A stretch of 64,000 bases of DNA, taken from assembly GCA_033977485.1 (NCBI GenBank), contig CM066993.1, positions 71,526,864-71,590,863 on the forward strand. Direction: 5' to 3'. Both the position numbers and the translations under genes were made by a program. Below, piece after piece: positions 1 to 11,773 of this stretch. This DNA is from Hydrangea macrophylla (Eukaryota > Streptophyta > Magnoliopsida > Cornales > Hydrangeaceae). Position 1 is the stretch's first letter; each line of letters starts with the position of its first letter. Under the pieces are notes generated by a model. The model saw only the letters and a program-made list of their open reading frames with translations, searched no databases and had not been told where the DNA came from.

Positions 1-1408
1 CACACAGAACATTGCTGATTTCCAAAACCCCATACCGGATGGTGCCGACGGAAATGTTGGAATTGAAGAAGCAAGTTCAGGAACTTGAAGACTTAGGTTT
101 TGTTCGCCCGAGTACGTCACCTTGGGGAGCACCAATCCTATTCGTGAAGAAGAAAGACGGAGAACTATGACTCTGTATCGACTACAGAGAGCTGAATAAG
201 GTCACGATCAAGAATAGATATCCACTTCCCCGGATAGACAACATGTTCGATCAATTACAAGGATCAAGGATATTCTCAAAGATTAATTTGCGTTCAGGAT
301 ATCATCAGTTACTAGTTCGATCAGAAGATATACCGAAGACTGCCTTCAGGACGAGATATAGACACTATGAGTTCTTAGTGATGTCCTTTGGATTGACCAA
401 TGCCCCGGTAATGTTTATGGACCTAATGAATAGAGTATTCAGACCTTATCTGGATCAATTCATTAGAGTATTCATCAACGACATCCTGATTTACTCGAAG
501 ACGGAAGAAGAGCACAAGAAGCATCTAGGGATTGCTCTACAGACTCTCAGAGATAATAGCCTGTATGCAAAATTTAGCAAGTATGAATTCTGGCTTCAGG
601 AAGTCAAATTCCTAGGACATATGATATCCCAGGACAGAATTTCTGTACACTCGTCCAAGATCGATGCAGTCTTAAGCTGGAATAGACCGACTAACGCAAT
701 CGAAGTTAGAAGTTTTCTTGGATTGGCTGGATATTATTGGAGATTCATGGAGGGATTCTCCAAGATCATAGGACTGTTGACAAGTTTGACAAGGAAGGAG
801 AAAAAGTATGAATGGACTGATAAGCATGAGGATGCATTTCGTGAATTAAAGGAGAGACTAACCTTTGCACCTGTACTTGCGATACCCAAAAGTGGTGAAC
901 GGTTCATAATCTACAGTGACGCATCGCACCAAGGACTTGGTTGTGTGTTAATGCAAGATGGAAATGTGATTGTATACAGATTAAGACAATTGAAGCTGCA
1001 TGAGAAGAATTATCCAACGCATGACTTGGAACTAGCTGCAATTCTGTTTGCCTTGAAGATTTGGAGACACTACTTGTATGGAGAAAAGTTTGATCTATTC
1101 TCAGATCACAAGAGTTTGAGGTACTTGTTATCTCAGAAAGAGTTGAACATGCGATAGCGAAGATAGATGGAACTACTCAAGGACTATGATTTCTCTTTGC
1201 AATACCATCTGGGTAAAGCAAATGTTGTAGCTGACTCTTTGAGCCAAAGGCCCCACCTTTTGATCGCTTCGATTTTGATTAGAGAATGGCGAGCATTGGA
1301 GACGTTAGCCGGATTCGACCTTCGACCAGTGGGATCGGAAAAAGGACAACACTTTGGATGTCTTGTCGTGCAACCAACTCTCATCAGCCATATCTTGGAT
1401 GCTCAATA
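1..1408 (+). pseudogene. Ty3/gypsy chromovirus pol: reverse transcriptase and RNase H, decayed
   Basis: This is the RT-RNase H part of a Ty3/gypsy polyprotein; the start lies outside the window. One frame reads from about position 27, through KKKDGE (about 150-164), motif A ([10 protein letters not shown], about 278-307), the FGLTNAP block and the catalytic box region (about 466-500), into RNase H ([40 protein letters not shown]). It is broken by stops TGA 168, TAG 1155, TAG 1164 and TAG 1407, at places where the family has Arg, Gln or Trp codons, so C-to-T or G-to-A changes explain them. Two active-site aspartates have also become Asn: motif A reads NLRSGYHQ instead of DLRSGYHQ, and the YxDD-type box reads FIND instead of FIDD. 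The enzyme would be inactive even without the stops. Integrase follows and a 3' LTR starts at 2851. Confidence 0.93.
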
Positions 1409-2216
1409 GTCAAACGAAGACTTGAAGCTATGGTTTGCTAAGATGCCCGCGAAGGAACCAGAAGTATGGAATATTAGTACGGACGGAGCATTGAGATGCA
1501 ACTTTGTGTGCTAAATAACGGTAGTCTCAGAAAAGATATTTTGAACGAAGCACACAAGTCAAGGATGACTATCCATCCCGTAGGAAACAAGATGTATAAG
1601 GACTTGAAGAGGAACTTCTGGTGGGAAGGAATGAAACGAGAAGTGGCCGAGTACGTGTCACGGTGTCTTGTTTGCAAACAAGTGAAGGCAGAATCAGAGA
1701 CTGCCCGGACTTCTACAGCCGTTACCAATTTCCCAGTGGAAATGGGAACATATCACCATGGATTTCGTGGTTGGATTGCCAAAGTCTCAACAAAAATACG
1801 ACGCTATTTGGGTAATAGTAGATCGACTCACCAAGTTGGCGCATTTCATCGTATATAGCATGACGTACCCAGTTAAAAGATTGAGCCGAATGGATCTACA
1901 GCAAATTGTGAGACTATATGGTGTACCTGTCTTAATAGTTTCGGATCGAGATTCGCGCTTCACCGCAGAATTCTGGAAGAGCCTTCAAACAGCAATGGGA
2001 ACTTCATTGAACTTGAGTTCAGCCTTTCATCCGCAAATAGACGGCCAGATAGAACGGGTCAATCAAGTGATGGAGGATATGCTACAAGCTTGTATCATTG
2101 AATTCGAGAGTTTATGGGAGACACATCTACCTTTGATCGAGTTCGCCTACAACAACAGTTATCACACGAGCATAGGGATGGCACCGTTTGAAGCTTTGTA
2201 CGAAAGGCCTTGCTGA
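1409..2216 (+). pseudogene. Ty3/gypsy chromovirus integrase core, frameshifted
   Basis: This is the integrase of the same element. The HHCC zinc-binding N-terminus is seen at about 1550-1690 (EAHKSRMTIHP ... CLVCKQVKAE) in frame 2. The DDE core runs from 1758 in frame 3 (MDFVVGLPKSQQKYDAIW, then VSDRDSRF, then the Glu in HPQIDGQIERVNQ). Two frame changes, near 1495 and 1740, and a TGA at about 2214 (RPC then stop, where the family has Arg) make it non-functional. The catalytic D, D and E are all recognisable, unlike the altered RT aspartates upstream. Confidence 0.9.
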
Positions 2217-2755
2217 TCACCGCTATGTTGGGCTGAAGTCGGAGATAGTCAACTACTTGGGCCTGAGATGATTCGAGAAACCAGCGAGAAGATCCAAACT
2301 GTACGAGAGAAGATGAAGACAGCGCAATCCAGACACAAGAGCTATGCCGATAAGCGACGGAAGGATCTAGAGTTTGCAGTTGGAGATCATGTACTACTCA
2401 AAGTTTTGCCAGTTCGAGGTATCGTCAGATTCGGACAGAAGAGAGGCAAGCTATCACCACGATTCATCGGGCCGTTCGAGATCCTAGAGCGTGTTGGAAC
2501 AGTAGCCTACATACTTGCATTGCCACCGAAGATGTCAGGAGTGCACAACATTTTCCACATCAGCATGTTGAGGAAGTGTGCCCACAATCCAGCGCATGAG
2601 ATCAGTTTTGAAGATATCGAGGTAAATAAGAACGCGACATTCAATGAAGGACTGGTGCGTATTCTAGACCGAGGAGTGAAGAAGCTCAGAAACAAAGAGA
2701 TTCCGCTAGTGAAGATTCAGTGGAAGCACCACGATGAGGGAGAAGCTTCATGGTA
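2217..2755 (+). pseudogene. Chromovirus integrase C-terminus with chromodomain remnant
   Basis: In the same frame as the integrase core, this stretch reads SPLCWAEVGDSQLLGPEMIRE, a basic region, a GPF/Y-type block (LSPRFIGPFEILERVG, VHNIFHISMLRKC) and a short tail (LVKIQWKHHDEGEASW) that matches the start of the chromodomain-like end of plant chromoviruses. The family normally continues for about 20 more residues; here a TAG at 2753-2755 truncates it (TGG or CAG in relatives, so probably another transition). The chromodomain together with the TGTAATACCC LTR start suggests the Tekay/Del branch; that lineage call is an inference. Confidence 0.85.
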
Positions 2756-2812
2756 GCTGGAGTCAGAGATGCGAGAGAAGTTTTTGTCTTTGTTTTGAAC
2801 CCTGTTTACTTT

Positions 2813-2850
2813 GAATTTCGGGGATGAAATCTTTAATAAGTGGTGGATGA
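2813..2850 (+). promoter_or_regulatory. Polypurine tract region before the 3' LTR
   Basis: The stretch ending AAGTGGTGGATGA lies directly before TGTAATACCC. The same purine-rich sequence, read on the minus strand, precedes the LTR of the gag-only element at 35799-35820, so the two elements share their plus-strand priming site. Confidence 0.7.
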
Positions 2851-2953
2851 TGTAATACCCTGTATTTTTGTAATATAATATATGAATAAGACCTTGTATG
2901 CTTATTTTAATACTTGTATGAGCTTTCCCTTACCCTTGGTATAATTTGGATAC

Positions 2954-3031
2954 CAATCGATTGACACTTTTACCAATCGATTGGAGCATTAATACCTAAT
3001 ACCAATCGATTGACATTATACCAATCGATTG
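2954..3031. repeat. Palindrome cluster 1, four CAATCGATTG sites
   Basis: There are four exact copies of the 10-bp palindrome CAATCGATTG at 2954, 2974, 3003 and 3022, with spacings of 20, 29 and 19 bp, just upstream of the LTR TATA-like box. The corresponding cluster in the gag-only element sits at the same distance from its LTR start. Confidence 0.95.
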
Positions 3032-3091
3032 GAACCAGCTGGGCAGATTCTCTTGCCTTGGCTGGGGTTTGTCCATGTAAACACTCAATCC

Positions 3092-3101
3092 CTATATATA
3101 T
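3092..3101 (+). promoter_or_regulatory. LTR TATA-like box
   Basis: CTATATATAT lies about 240 bp into the LTR, between the two palindrome clusters. The gag-only element has TATATATA at a comparable place (minus strand, about 35543-35551). This is the likely start-site region for element transcription. Confidence 0.5.
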
Positions 3102-3522
3102 GTGACCCTTTTGTGCGTTTTTCCTTTTTAGCAAAACAGAGAGAGTGAGAGGGAGTGCTTGTGTGTATATTTTATATATATTATATATATACACACACAT
3201 ATATATATATTCATACACTCACACACACATCCATGGACTGAGACAAGAAAAGAAGAGTAGAAGATCAGAAAGAAGAAAGAAATAGAAGGAGAAAGAGAAG
3301 AGAAGACATACACTGATAGAGAGAGGGAGAAGAGGCCATTGAAGCTCAAAGCTTCAATATACACACTCCCAAACACACCCTAGTAACCTAAGGTGGGTTC
3401 TAAACTTACTGAGTAGCAATATACTGATGTTAGAACGTGTTTAAATGAAAAATGGAGTTTAAACAATGATTTCTCGTATTTATTCATGTTGGATAGTCTT
3501 CACTGTGAAGAAGACGAAGTCC

Positions 3523-3633
3523 CAATCGATTGGACTTGTTCCAATCGATTGATATCCCAATCGATTGACATATGATCCAATCGATTGATACTATTTTTAT
3601 ACCAATCGATTGAACCCTTGTCCCAATTGATTG
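3523..3633. repeat. Palindrome cluster 2, six CAATCGATTG-type sites
   Basis: Five exact CAATCGATTG sites lie at 3523, 3542, 3558, 3578 and 3603, and one variant (CAATTGATTG) at 3624. The spacing is 16-25 bp. This cluster is downstream of the TATA-like box, so it would be transcribed. Confidence 0.93.
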
Positions 3634-3957
3634 GAAGTTGCAGAATGTTGATTATCTTGTTTAGTTTATATTATAACTGTTTAGTTGTTTATTTACTGTT
3701 CAGTATCTCCAGCATGCTTTATTGTTGTAATACAGATGTAATAATGAGATAATGCGACGTAGAATCATAGTAACAACGAGGTTAATGGATAATGGTTGTG
3801 ATGTTACATGGCGTAATAATTGGGAATCCTTTGGAGTTAACGTTCATTTCATTCAGAGTAGTCAGGCCACATTGGGATTGTCATGTATCGATATTAGAGT
3901 TGAACTTAAGTAGGTTTGCTAAGATTCGGGAATCTTGCGTGGGCAGGCTTTGGTCGA

Positions 3958-4300
3958 TCATATGTTCTTAAAAGTGGTAGACAGACGAAGGTGTCTACGA
4001 CTGCGGTGGATCGGACCATTTTCCCTAAGATAGCCAGATGATCTAATCATATGTTCTTAAAAACGGTAGACAGTCGAAGGTGTCTACGACTGCGGTGGAC
4101 CGTGATTACTGGTAGACGTCGCTAAGTCGTGGCTATAGAATGATGTATTGTTGCTTAAAGCGTTATATCCATGTAGTGCGGTGAACGGTGCATATGTTCT
4201 TAAAAGCTGGGGATGGAGTGACGTGGTATCCATGACTGCGATGGACTGTGCATATGTTCTTAAAAGCGGTGGACGGAGCAATGGTGTATCCTTAAGAAGT
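3958..4300 (+). repeat. Degenerate tandem repeat inside the LTR
   Basis: The phrase CATATGTTCTTAAAA recurs at about 3959, 4049, 4192 and 4252. Each copy is followed by a variant of a GGTAGACAG...CGACTGCGGTGGA block. The copies are 60-140 bp apart and partly degraded. Confidence 0.8.
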
Positions 4301-4988
4301 GAACTACTGTCGAGTCTGTTCTTCTATCATAAGGTATGGTCGGTCTTAAAATGAGTAAGAAGTTAGTAATCGGATCATCAGAATGATTAAGTAGTTACCC
4401 TCACTGAATCTTAATGGTTATCGTTTATAACTTGTTATAACTTCAATAGTTGATACCCTGTTAGTATCTAATTCACTCAGCTTTGATTAAGCTGACGGCG
4501 TTTATGCCGTTGGACATTTCCATGTTCCAGCGCATCCTGGTTATGACTATACAGGTGAAGGACCTGCGGGCAAGAACTACCATGCCAGTTACGATGTCCC
4601 GACGGAGGACTACCTCGAAGGAGGTCAGGCAGAGGAAGACTACTACGCCGAGGACTACCCCTACACCAATTGAAGATTAGGCTAGACTATAGTTTAATTA
4701 TCTTTACTGCTTTCCAGACCTTTTGTAATCAGGCATATGTTGCCTTAACAATTGTACTTCCACTGTATTTTGTTTTGATTCGAGACTCTGATGTGTAATA
4801 GTTAGTAACCTCCTTTTGGCATTAAGTTATGTGTTAACCAGAACTTAGATTTCATTCTTGTTATCTCCTTTACTTATTGTCGCTTAGTATTGCGTGGTGT
4901 GGACAATCGTGTGACTTCACCAGTCACTGCCTTTGGACCCAAAAAGAAAATTTTTTTTTCTCTATTTTTGCCGTTCCGGGGCGTGACA

Positions 4989-5640
4989 AATCTTCTATTG
5001 GTTGAATTGATCAATGCGATCCTTCAATGACTCTCCCTTCCGCTGCCTGACAGTGAGTAACTGGGTGTCAGGTTGCGGCCAGTCGAGCATGCCTATGAAC
5101 TGGCTGATGAAATGTTTGGTAAGCTCCTTGAAATCTTTGACGGATCGGGGTTTCAGGGAGTAGAACCATTACGTGGCCAGGCCTTTTAAAGTATCGAGAA
5201 AGGCCAGGCAGTACAGTTCGTCGACATTGGTGGCTAGGGCCATCTGAGCCTTATAGGTCCAGACGTGGTCGACCGGGCTTTCTAAGCCATTATAATAATC
5301 TAGATGAGGTTGTTTAAATTTGCGCGGGATGGTGAACCTATGATCTGGCTAGAGAACATTGACTCGATCTTGGTGTTGACATGATCCTAAATAGGGTTCT
5401 GGCCCAGCTCTTTGGCCATTCCATCGATCTGTTTCTCCAAATCCTTGATAAGGGCCACCATACCTTCCCTACCAATTTTCGGGACATAGGTCGGGTCAGT
5501 GGAAGAAGCTTCCTCCTCATGGAGTACTGTCCTTTGGGATGAGGCTCGACTACAACTTTGGTTGATCGTGTGCCTAAGATCATCTCGGTTCCTAGCCGAG
5601 TGATCATGGGCCGATTCATGGGTCATGAGTTCTCGCATCC
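4989..5640 (-). pseudogene. Gypsy gag fragment (Tat/Retand-like), decayed
   Basis: On the minus strand this reads as a retrotransposon capsid (gag) core: PRKFKQPHLDYYNG, then a DHVWTYKAQMALATNVDELYC segment, LAFLDTLKGLAT, stop, WFYSLKPRSVKDFKELTKHF and FIGMLDWPQPDTQLLTVRQ, matching the helical core of plant Gypsy gag. An N-terminal part continues toward 5640 with IDGMAKELGQNP. The stop in place of a basic residue before WFYSLKP and a frame change near 5390 show decay. No zinc knuckle, pol or LTR belonging to it is visible nearby. Assignment to the Tat/Retand group rests on general resemblance. Confidence 0.7.
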
Positions 5641-5821
5641 CCCCTTTGGCAGCACGCCTATCGTTGATGATGTCTCTAATGTCCCCAACACAGGTCGAGT
5701 TGGATCGGGCACGTTGTCGGGTCAGTGTTGGGTCCCGACTACGCTCATCGTTCCCGGGCTATGACATGGCCTGTGAAGGGTTATTTCGTTGGTAAAAATG
5801 AGTTTTGGTATTGAAGAGCAG

Positions 5822-6386
5822 TGTCACGTGGGCGGGCCATAGGAACAGGCACCGCACGAGCGGACAATAGTGCGAGGATAGGAGCGAGGATGGTCTTGGA
5901 CAATCTAGAATGTCAGCACACTGGGGATCCGCGCAAGTGGGAGGCGCGAGCGGAATCGAGGAGCAGCCGTAGATTCTCTAGTTTCTTATTAGGTTTAGGA
6001 AAGCTACTTTGATTAGAAAAATATTTAGTCTTTCCTATCCAGTTTAGGAAGAGATTGTTTGTTTCCTAATTGAATTGGGAAATTGTTTAGGGCTAGGAAA
6101 CTGTATAGGCTATATATATCCATGATATTCATCGTATTTGTGTGTGTGGGTGTGTGAGAGCCACCACAACCTATCAACCTTGTGAGATCAAGTTGAGAGT
6201 CCATCTTATAACCCTAGAATATATAAGATACTACAAGGTGTGGACATAGACATATTGGCCGAACCACGAAGAAATCTGGTGTCATGTGTGCTTGATTTAT
6301 TTTCCCTGTTTTTCTTCTGCTTGTTCATACCTCACACGATCCTGAAGGGGATTTGATTGTTTCTGCAAGTAATCAATTTCCTAACA
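5822..6386 (+). repeat. LTR-like remnant (Copia type?)
   Basis: The segment begins TGTCACGTGG and ends TTTCCTAACA. It has a TATA-like box (GGCTATATATATCC, about 6109-6122) followed by a block with GGTGTGGACATAGACATATT and GCCGAACCACG, a phrase typical of the transcribed part of plant LTRs. No partner LTR, clear primer site or target duplication was found, so the borders are provisional. Confidence 0.4.
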
Positions 6387-8084
6387 TGGTGGAGTTGATT
6401 GATGGATTTTAAGCCAAATGACGCTTTTTGGCTTGGATGGTTTTCATCAATGTTGTTCAATTGATATGGGGTACACGGTAAAGGTTGTATTATAATATAT
6501 ATATATATATATGTATATAACTAAAAATGTTCCCATAAAAGTGGTAAAATTTTAGGGGCCCCCAAATCCCATACACTTCTATAATAGTAGTCTTATTATT
6601 AAGCCCAAATTAAGGCCCCAATCACACCCCCAAGTATAATCAATGTAAAAAATGCCCAACTAATTTTAATCCCAAAACCTCAATCTAGACCTTTCAATTC
6701 CCAAACTCACGATCTGTATGAATGTATATAATTTATATACATAGCCCTAAGCTTTTACAATTTACTCACTGAGATTTCAAAAACACAACACTCAATTCTC
6801 TCCTCTCTCTGTGATCTCTCTTCTATCGATTCTCTCTCAATCACTCTCGGACTCACTTGATTCTCTCATCTCTCATCTCTCTACTATCGATCTCTCTTCC
6901 ATCATGGGCTGATGGACCACGACTCACTGTAGTTAGGGAATAGGGACAAGTGACAATGATAATCGGAATTTGGATGTGCAATGACAACGCTAACTAAGTC
7001 ACCGAGGTAATCATCAATCTCTTATCTCTTTCTGTTATTGTTAGTTAGTATGTGATGAATTTTTCAGTTTGTGTAATGGAATATGTGTTTAGAATTTTGT
7101 GTGGATTTATGTGTTATTTAGAATTTACATGAATTATGTGTTGTGGAAATGGAATTTTATGTTTTGGAATTTATTTTTTTGTATCGTATGTTAGTTAAAT
7201 TCTTCATAGTTTGAAACTTTGAACTAATATAGAGTGGCACCATTTCGGAAGCTCGCCTAAGGCCACCAAAGTCTCAGGGCCGGCCCTGTTTACACATGTA
7301 ATATATAAGTGCCCATTCACATTGGAATTCCATCACTGATTCACTATGTGCTAGTAAACCTCCACCATCCTCGGAGGCACCTAAAACACAAATCTTACCG
7401 CATGGATATCCACCATTAATTCAGCCTATTACTGGCCTTCAAGCCATCCCATATACACTTCAAATATTCAGTATAGGCCTCCCATATTTCTGAAGTCAGT
7501 GCTAGTTTCCATTTTAGCACTAATTTATAGATAACACTAATTAACCATTTACAAAATCGTATGATGTGTAGAGTGTACAATGGTGGATAATTGGATGGTG
7601 ATGTTGGTTTGCTTCCTCAGTTGTTTTTTTTTTTTTTTTTTTTTTTTGTTCTTCTTCCTCAAAAGTGATGTTGGTTTATTGATATAAAAAAGATTTGGTG
7701 AGATAAGGGCAAATATGTCATAAATGTTATTGTGAGCAGGCACATGAGCATCACATGACTTTTTTTTTATTTATTAATTTCTTCTCGATTAATTTATGGA
7801 AGGGTCTTAAGTCTCACATATTCGTACTTGAGGGGGTTCATCTGTTGGAAAATTAGTTTAAAGGGTGTGAGTTAAAACTGGGTCATAGTTTAAGGGGTAT
7901 TGATGTAATTATCCCTAAACTTAATTCACTAGAAAAAATAAATGATACATATTAAAAATGTTCATAAAATCCTTAGCTTTTACATAATTATAAAAAAAAA
8001 AAACTCACATGCACAAATTTGCCTCTGAATCACTGTAATACTTTTGGAGCTCTTCCTTCCTATATACATCAAAAAAAAATATTT
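6387..8084. other. Non-coding AT-rich spacer with a hAT-like end near 7276-7289
   Basis: I see no gene here. It holds a TA microsatellite (6497-6513), CT-rich sequence near 6797-6900, poly-T runs, and the perfect palindrome CAGGGCCGGCCCTG at 7276-7289, which resembles the terminus of plant hAT-like elements. The matching left end is not clear (GGGGCCCCC near 6555 may be a decayed part). Confidence 0.4.
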
Positions 8085-8248
8085 ATAGTAAAACATCAAA
8101 CATACCCTAGTCAAAGTAATGTACTCCGTATTAAATAGAAAGAAACTAAAATAAATTAAGATGGACATCTTAACTACATTTTCTCCTCGGAGGCGCTCAT
8201 TTTCTAGTTCTCCAAATGCTCCAAACGTGGCTTAGCTGCCAGTGTCAT
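8085..8248 (-). repeat. Arm of a dispersed inverted repeat (partner 18978-19158)
   Basis: On the minus strand this matches the plus-strand segment at 18978-19158 over about 160 bp. Both read ATGACAC...TTTGGAGAACTAGAAAATGAGC, then GAGGA..AAATGTAGT, then CATCTTAATTTATTTTAGTTTC and TTTGATGTTTTACTA. The copies are roughly 85% alike and 10.8 kb apart in opposite orientation. The function is not recognised. Confidence 0.75.
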
Positions 8249-8485
8249 CCTATATATACACCTATGTGTGTGGTCTATAGCTGAAAGTGTATATTAGTGT
8301 AATTTTGCATACCAGAAGAGAAGAGAGCTTCCTATATTTTGACTTTACCTAGCTCAATGGCTCAATCTAATCAATATCATTTTTCCATTATAAATTTATT
8401 CTCTCCATTAAAGGCTACATATTACATTTTCTGTGCAATTTGAAAATATATTTTGTTATTTTTTTTACTTTTCTGAATATTGTAG

Positions 8486-8790
8486 ACTGAAGCTAATGTC
8501 CAAGAATGGCCTGGATTGGTATTGAACCCTCAACAAGTGAATAGGACCTCTCATTCTCAACGAGATATTGATCAAAATATAAATGGTTTTGGTCTACAAG
8601 TTCCAACTGGGTACTAAACTATTTATTTATTTTCCATGATATCAATCTTGATGTTTTTCTATATGACAATTAATTAGTACAAATTTAAACTTGTTTCAGG
8701 CCAACAAAAAATGGAGCATATGATCCTATGTATGCAGAGCTTGGCTTGCCTATTGATCCCCATCTGAGGTTGTTCATGGGAAGAAGATAA
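8486..8790 (+). pseudogene. Last two exons of an unrecognised protein gene, or a gene fragment
   Basis: Two exons join in frame. Exon A is 8486-8610, after a TTGTAG acceptor, and ends ACTGG before GTACTA. Exon B is 8700-8790, after TTGTTTCAG, and ends in TAA. The joined reading has no stop: EANVQEWPGLVLNPQQ ... FGLQVPTG-PTKNGAYDPMYAELG then LPIDPHLRLFMGRR. In-frame phase-2 splicing through both canonical sites is unlikely by chance. No credible upstream exon was found: the ATG at 8357 does not splice in frame. I do not recognise the family. It may be the 3' end of a gene whose 5' part was lost, or a fragment carried by a transposon. Confidence 0.5.
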
Positions 8791-9143
8791 TACTTTAGCC
8801 TTTTAGTTAATATTATTATTTCAGGGTTTTTAATGTATGATGTGCTAAAAAATCAATAGGATTATTATTATTCTTTTAACAGGAAGGAAGTTTCATTGAA
8901 GTAAAATAGTTACATTGACATCAAATGGCTCAGATGAATAAATTTAAGTTGAAATAGTGGCATTAATGCCGTATTTTGCATAATTCATTCTCCAAACATA
9001 TTAAACATATTTAAAATAATTTTGTTTTAAGCCATTTTGAAATCCAAAAAAAAAAAAATAAACAATTCATTTCCAATTCTTCATATATATGGTTAAGAGT
9101 TTGAATGTTGAATACTGTTTTATATGGATAGATGAACTAATAT

Positions 9144-11773
9144 TGTCACATCCGAACCCGCCCTCGCGGCCTAGGACACGTGTAACAAAGTCGACAAGAA
9201 TCAAACAATTATTTTTTTTTTAACGTTTCAAAAAAAAAATAACATTTTAAATTGAAATATCAGGGGTGTAATAGCTTTTTATCAAACAAAATAATAAAGA
9301 GAAATAGAATAAAGTTTTAAAATTATCGAATGACACTTGGACAGAGTTTCTCCTATTATAGCACCATTCCCCCTGTTAAACAAGAATTGAAATACCAACA
9401 TATCACCAAAACACTTGAATATACTTTCAAAACTTCATATATATATATATATATATTACAAGGATTAAATATAAACCAAAAACATAAATTTATCTCCAAA
9501 ACTCCAAACACTAGGAGTATCAATACTCATTTAAACTCATTTACATATAAACAAATTAAAGATAAACTATTAATCTCGAGCTACTCCAGAATCCCCACAG
9601 TTCAACGCTTCTCACTGTGATGCTCGTCCGTACCTGCGTGGTCATTAGCCACAAAATCGAATAAGCTTTCGCTTAGTGAGTGCGTGGTGCTAATCATGCA
9701 ATTGGAGTATTTAATGATTCATAACACCAATTAAACATTCACGACAATAAATGGTCACAGGCGTGTCAAGTAATTAATCACCATCGTTCTGGACCCCTGA
9801 TTCTGGGGCATTCTCACTTTATCGTCGATTTAAAAGTGATATCACACACTCTCAAGTGACCGAAGTCAATTCGCTTTGGTCATCACCACTGTCCCCTTTT
9901 ATCTGAGGATTTCATCCCCCTTTTCTCTGAGAAATGACGTCTCTTAAATATGGGCTAAATAATTGTGATTATCAATTGACACCCTTTGACCCAAATAAGC
10001 ACATAAGCAACTTAACATGTCAATATAGCAATTACATCAATTTCAAGGGCGTATGCAGAATGGTAGCTTGGGGTGGGCTAGAAATACATATAGAGTGGGG
10101 TCCACGGTGGTTTGGGGGCAGTGCCCCCGAAATTTTTTTTTTTTTTGGTCAAATTATGTTTATATTCGGAATTTTAGCATCATAAATGGCATGCAAATAA
10201 ATTATGTTTATATAAATTTTTTTTTTGGTCAATTTATGTTCTTTTTTTGGGGTCAAATTATGTTTTTATTTTGAATCTTAATAACCTTTTCACCAATTTT
10301 CCCTTTAATAAATTACACCACAAACAAAGAGAAAAATTTTGAGAAAAAAGGGAAAAGAAAACAAATGGCATGCAAAAAAGAAATATGGGCTGGACTAGAA
10401 CATTTTTTAAATAACAAGCACATCATAAATATTAGCTGGGTTAGAACTCAGCTAAGGCTAATGGATTGGGCTTGAATACAAAGTATTGCTATGCGGACTG
10501 GACTGAAGAATGATTAATGCTAGTGGGTTGGGCATTTTGTTTTTTGAGTAAAAAAAAAAGGAAATAAAAGGGTGCACCACTATGATGTTCGAACCTTGGT
10601 CATCCACTTTGGAGCCTCAAACATCATCCATTGGCCTACGCCATCCAACTGAGATATATAACATGTAGTAAAAAATTTCGCCATCCAACTGAGATATATA
10701 ACATGTAGTAAAAAATTTTTGTTTTGAACTTTACCCTGGGCTATAGCCGGGCTATAGCCCAGGGCTAGATACGCCCTTGATCAATTTAGATATGTTAAAG
10801 CTAACTAACCACATGTTTTTCTACTTAATCACAATTAAGCATTTTTTAAGCATTTAATAGCAATAAATCATATTAAACATCCAATTTTGAGATTAGAACA
10901 CTCACCTCAACGATTTAAACAGCAAATTAGTAACCTAAAAGTTAATTCCTAGTAAGACCCAGCTCATAGAATATTCCAAATGTGTTCCTACACATATTTT
11001 GGTAAACTAAATGTTACCAACCCATTTGGGTCACAAAAAATCTATCGTTTAAACTACAAATAAATTATACCAAAAGGATAGGCTTACACTCACGAGTCCA
11101 AATATGACTTCTATTTTAGAAATGAGTATCGTACAGTAAAGAAACGACATCACAAAATCGAACGAAACGGTCCACTTTTTTTTTTTTTTTTTCTTTTCTC
11201 ATTGAACTCTCTGCCTGTATCTAACTCTTTTATTTTTTTTCTATTGCTTTTTTTTTTTAAATCCAAATGAGTCAACCGACTGATATATAATATAATTAAG
11301 TCTAATTTTGAATTACACCCCGTAATGTTTCTTAAGATCTATTATGAAATTTCCTAAACTTTATATTAACTATCAAATATCTAAGTAGGTATATGTCTAT
11401 GTCACATATGGGTCTCAAAAGTTGTCCCAAATATTTTATAAAGTTGTTAATTAGCCTACTAATTATGAATCATATTCCAATTCGCCCTTACACGGGTACA
11501 CAAATTGGTACCATAAAAGGTCATAACTAGCAATAAAATATTAAAAGCAATTAAACAAATATTCATTTAATCACATATATACAACTAAATGCAATTTATC
11601 TAATCTGGATCTCCCGTGAGTCCCATTTCGCATTTGTCCAACTGTGCCCTTTATCAAAGCACTTATCACATCGGGGTAACTGAAACTTATCCAAATATCA
11701 CATACATTAATTATATTAATTAATACATGAAAAATAAATATTACTTCCATTTTTTTTTTGTACGAGTATTACA
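9144..11773 (-). repeat. Solo LTR (2630 bp, minus orientation) with AATAT target duplication
   Basis: On the plus strand the element starts TGTCACATCC and ends GAGTATTACA, so it reads TGTAATACTC...GGATGTGACA on the minus strand. The 5-bp duplication AATAT flanks it exactly (9139-9143 and 11774-11778). No internal retrotransposon sequence remains, as expected after LTR-LTR recombination. A hAT-type MITE (10044-10779) is nested inside. A segment near 11090-11110 (CACGAGTCCAAATATGACTT) recurs at about 16030, so the older LTR downstream is a relative. Confidence 0.75.
10044..10779. mobile_element. Non-autonomous hAT-type element (736 bp), 8-bp TSD ATCAATTT
   Basis: The termini are CAAGGGCGTAT at the left and ATACGCCCTTG at the right, an 11-bp perfect inverted repeat. 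They are flanked by the perfect 8-bp duplication ATCAATTT (10036-10043 and 10780-10787), which is diagnostic for hAT transposition. The interior has GGGGCAGTGCCCCC, several GTCAAATTATGTT-type phrases and a 40-bp direct repeat (10640-10719), but no transposase ORF. Confidence 0.9.

Larger units (their letters stand above)
2851..4988 (+). repeat. 3' LTR of the Gypsy chromovirus (2138 bp)
   Basis: The LTR starts TGTAATACCC and ends GGGGCGTGACA, canonical TG...CA ends. It follows the pol remnant and polypurine tract. A TATA-like box lies at about 3092-3101 (CTATATATATG). It holds two clusters of the palindrome CAATCGATTG (2954-3031 and 3523-3633) and a degenerate tandem repeat at 3958-4300. The 5' partner is outside the window, so the target duplication cannot be checked. 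No coding sequence is supported inside; the short ORFs there look like chance. Confidence 0.88.

Noticed and set aside
4483..4680. 65-aa Thr/Arg-rich ORF in the chromovirus LTR
   Set aside because: It is LTR sequence, not conserved as an ORF in the related LTRs.
10640..10719. Possible separate TIR element
   Set aside because: It is a simple 40-bp direct duplication inside the hAT MITE, without inverted ends.
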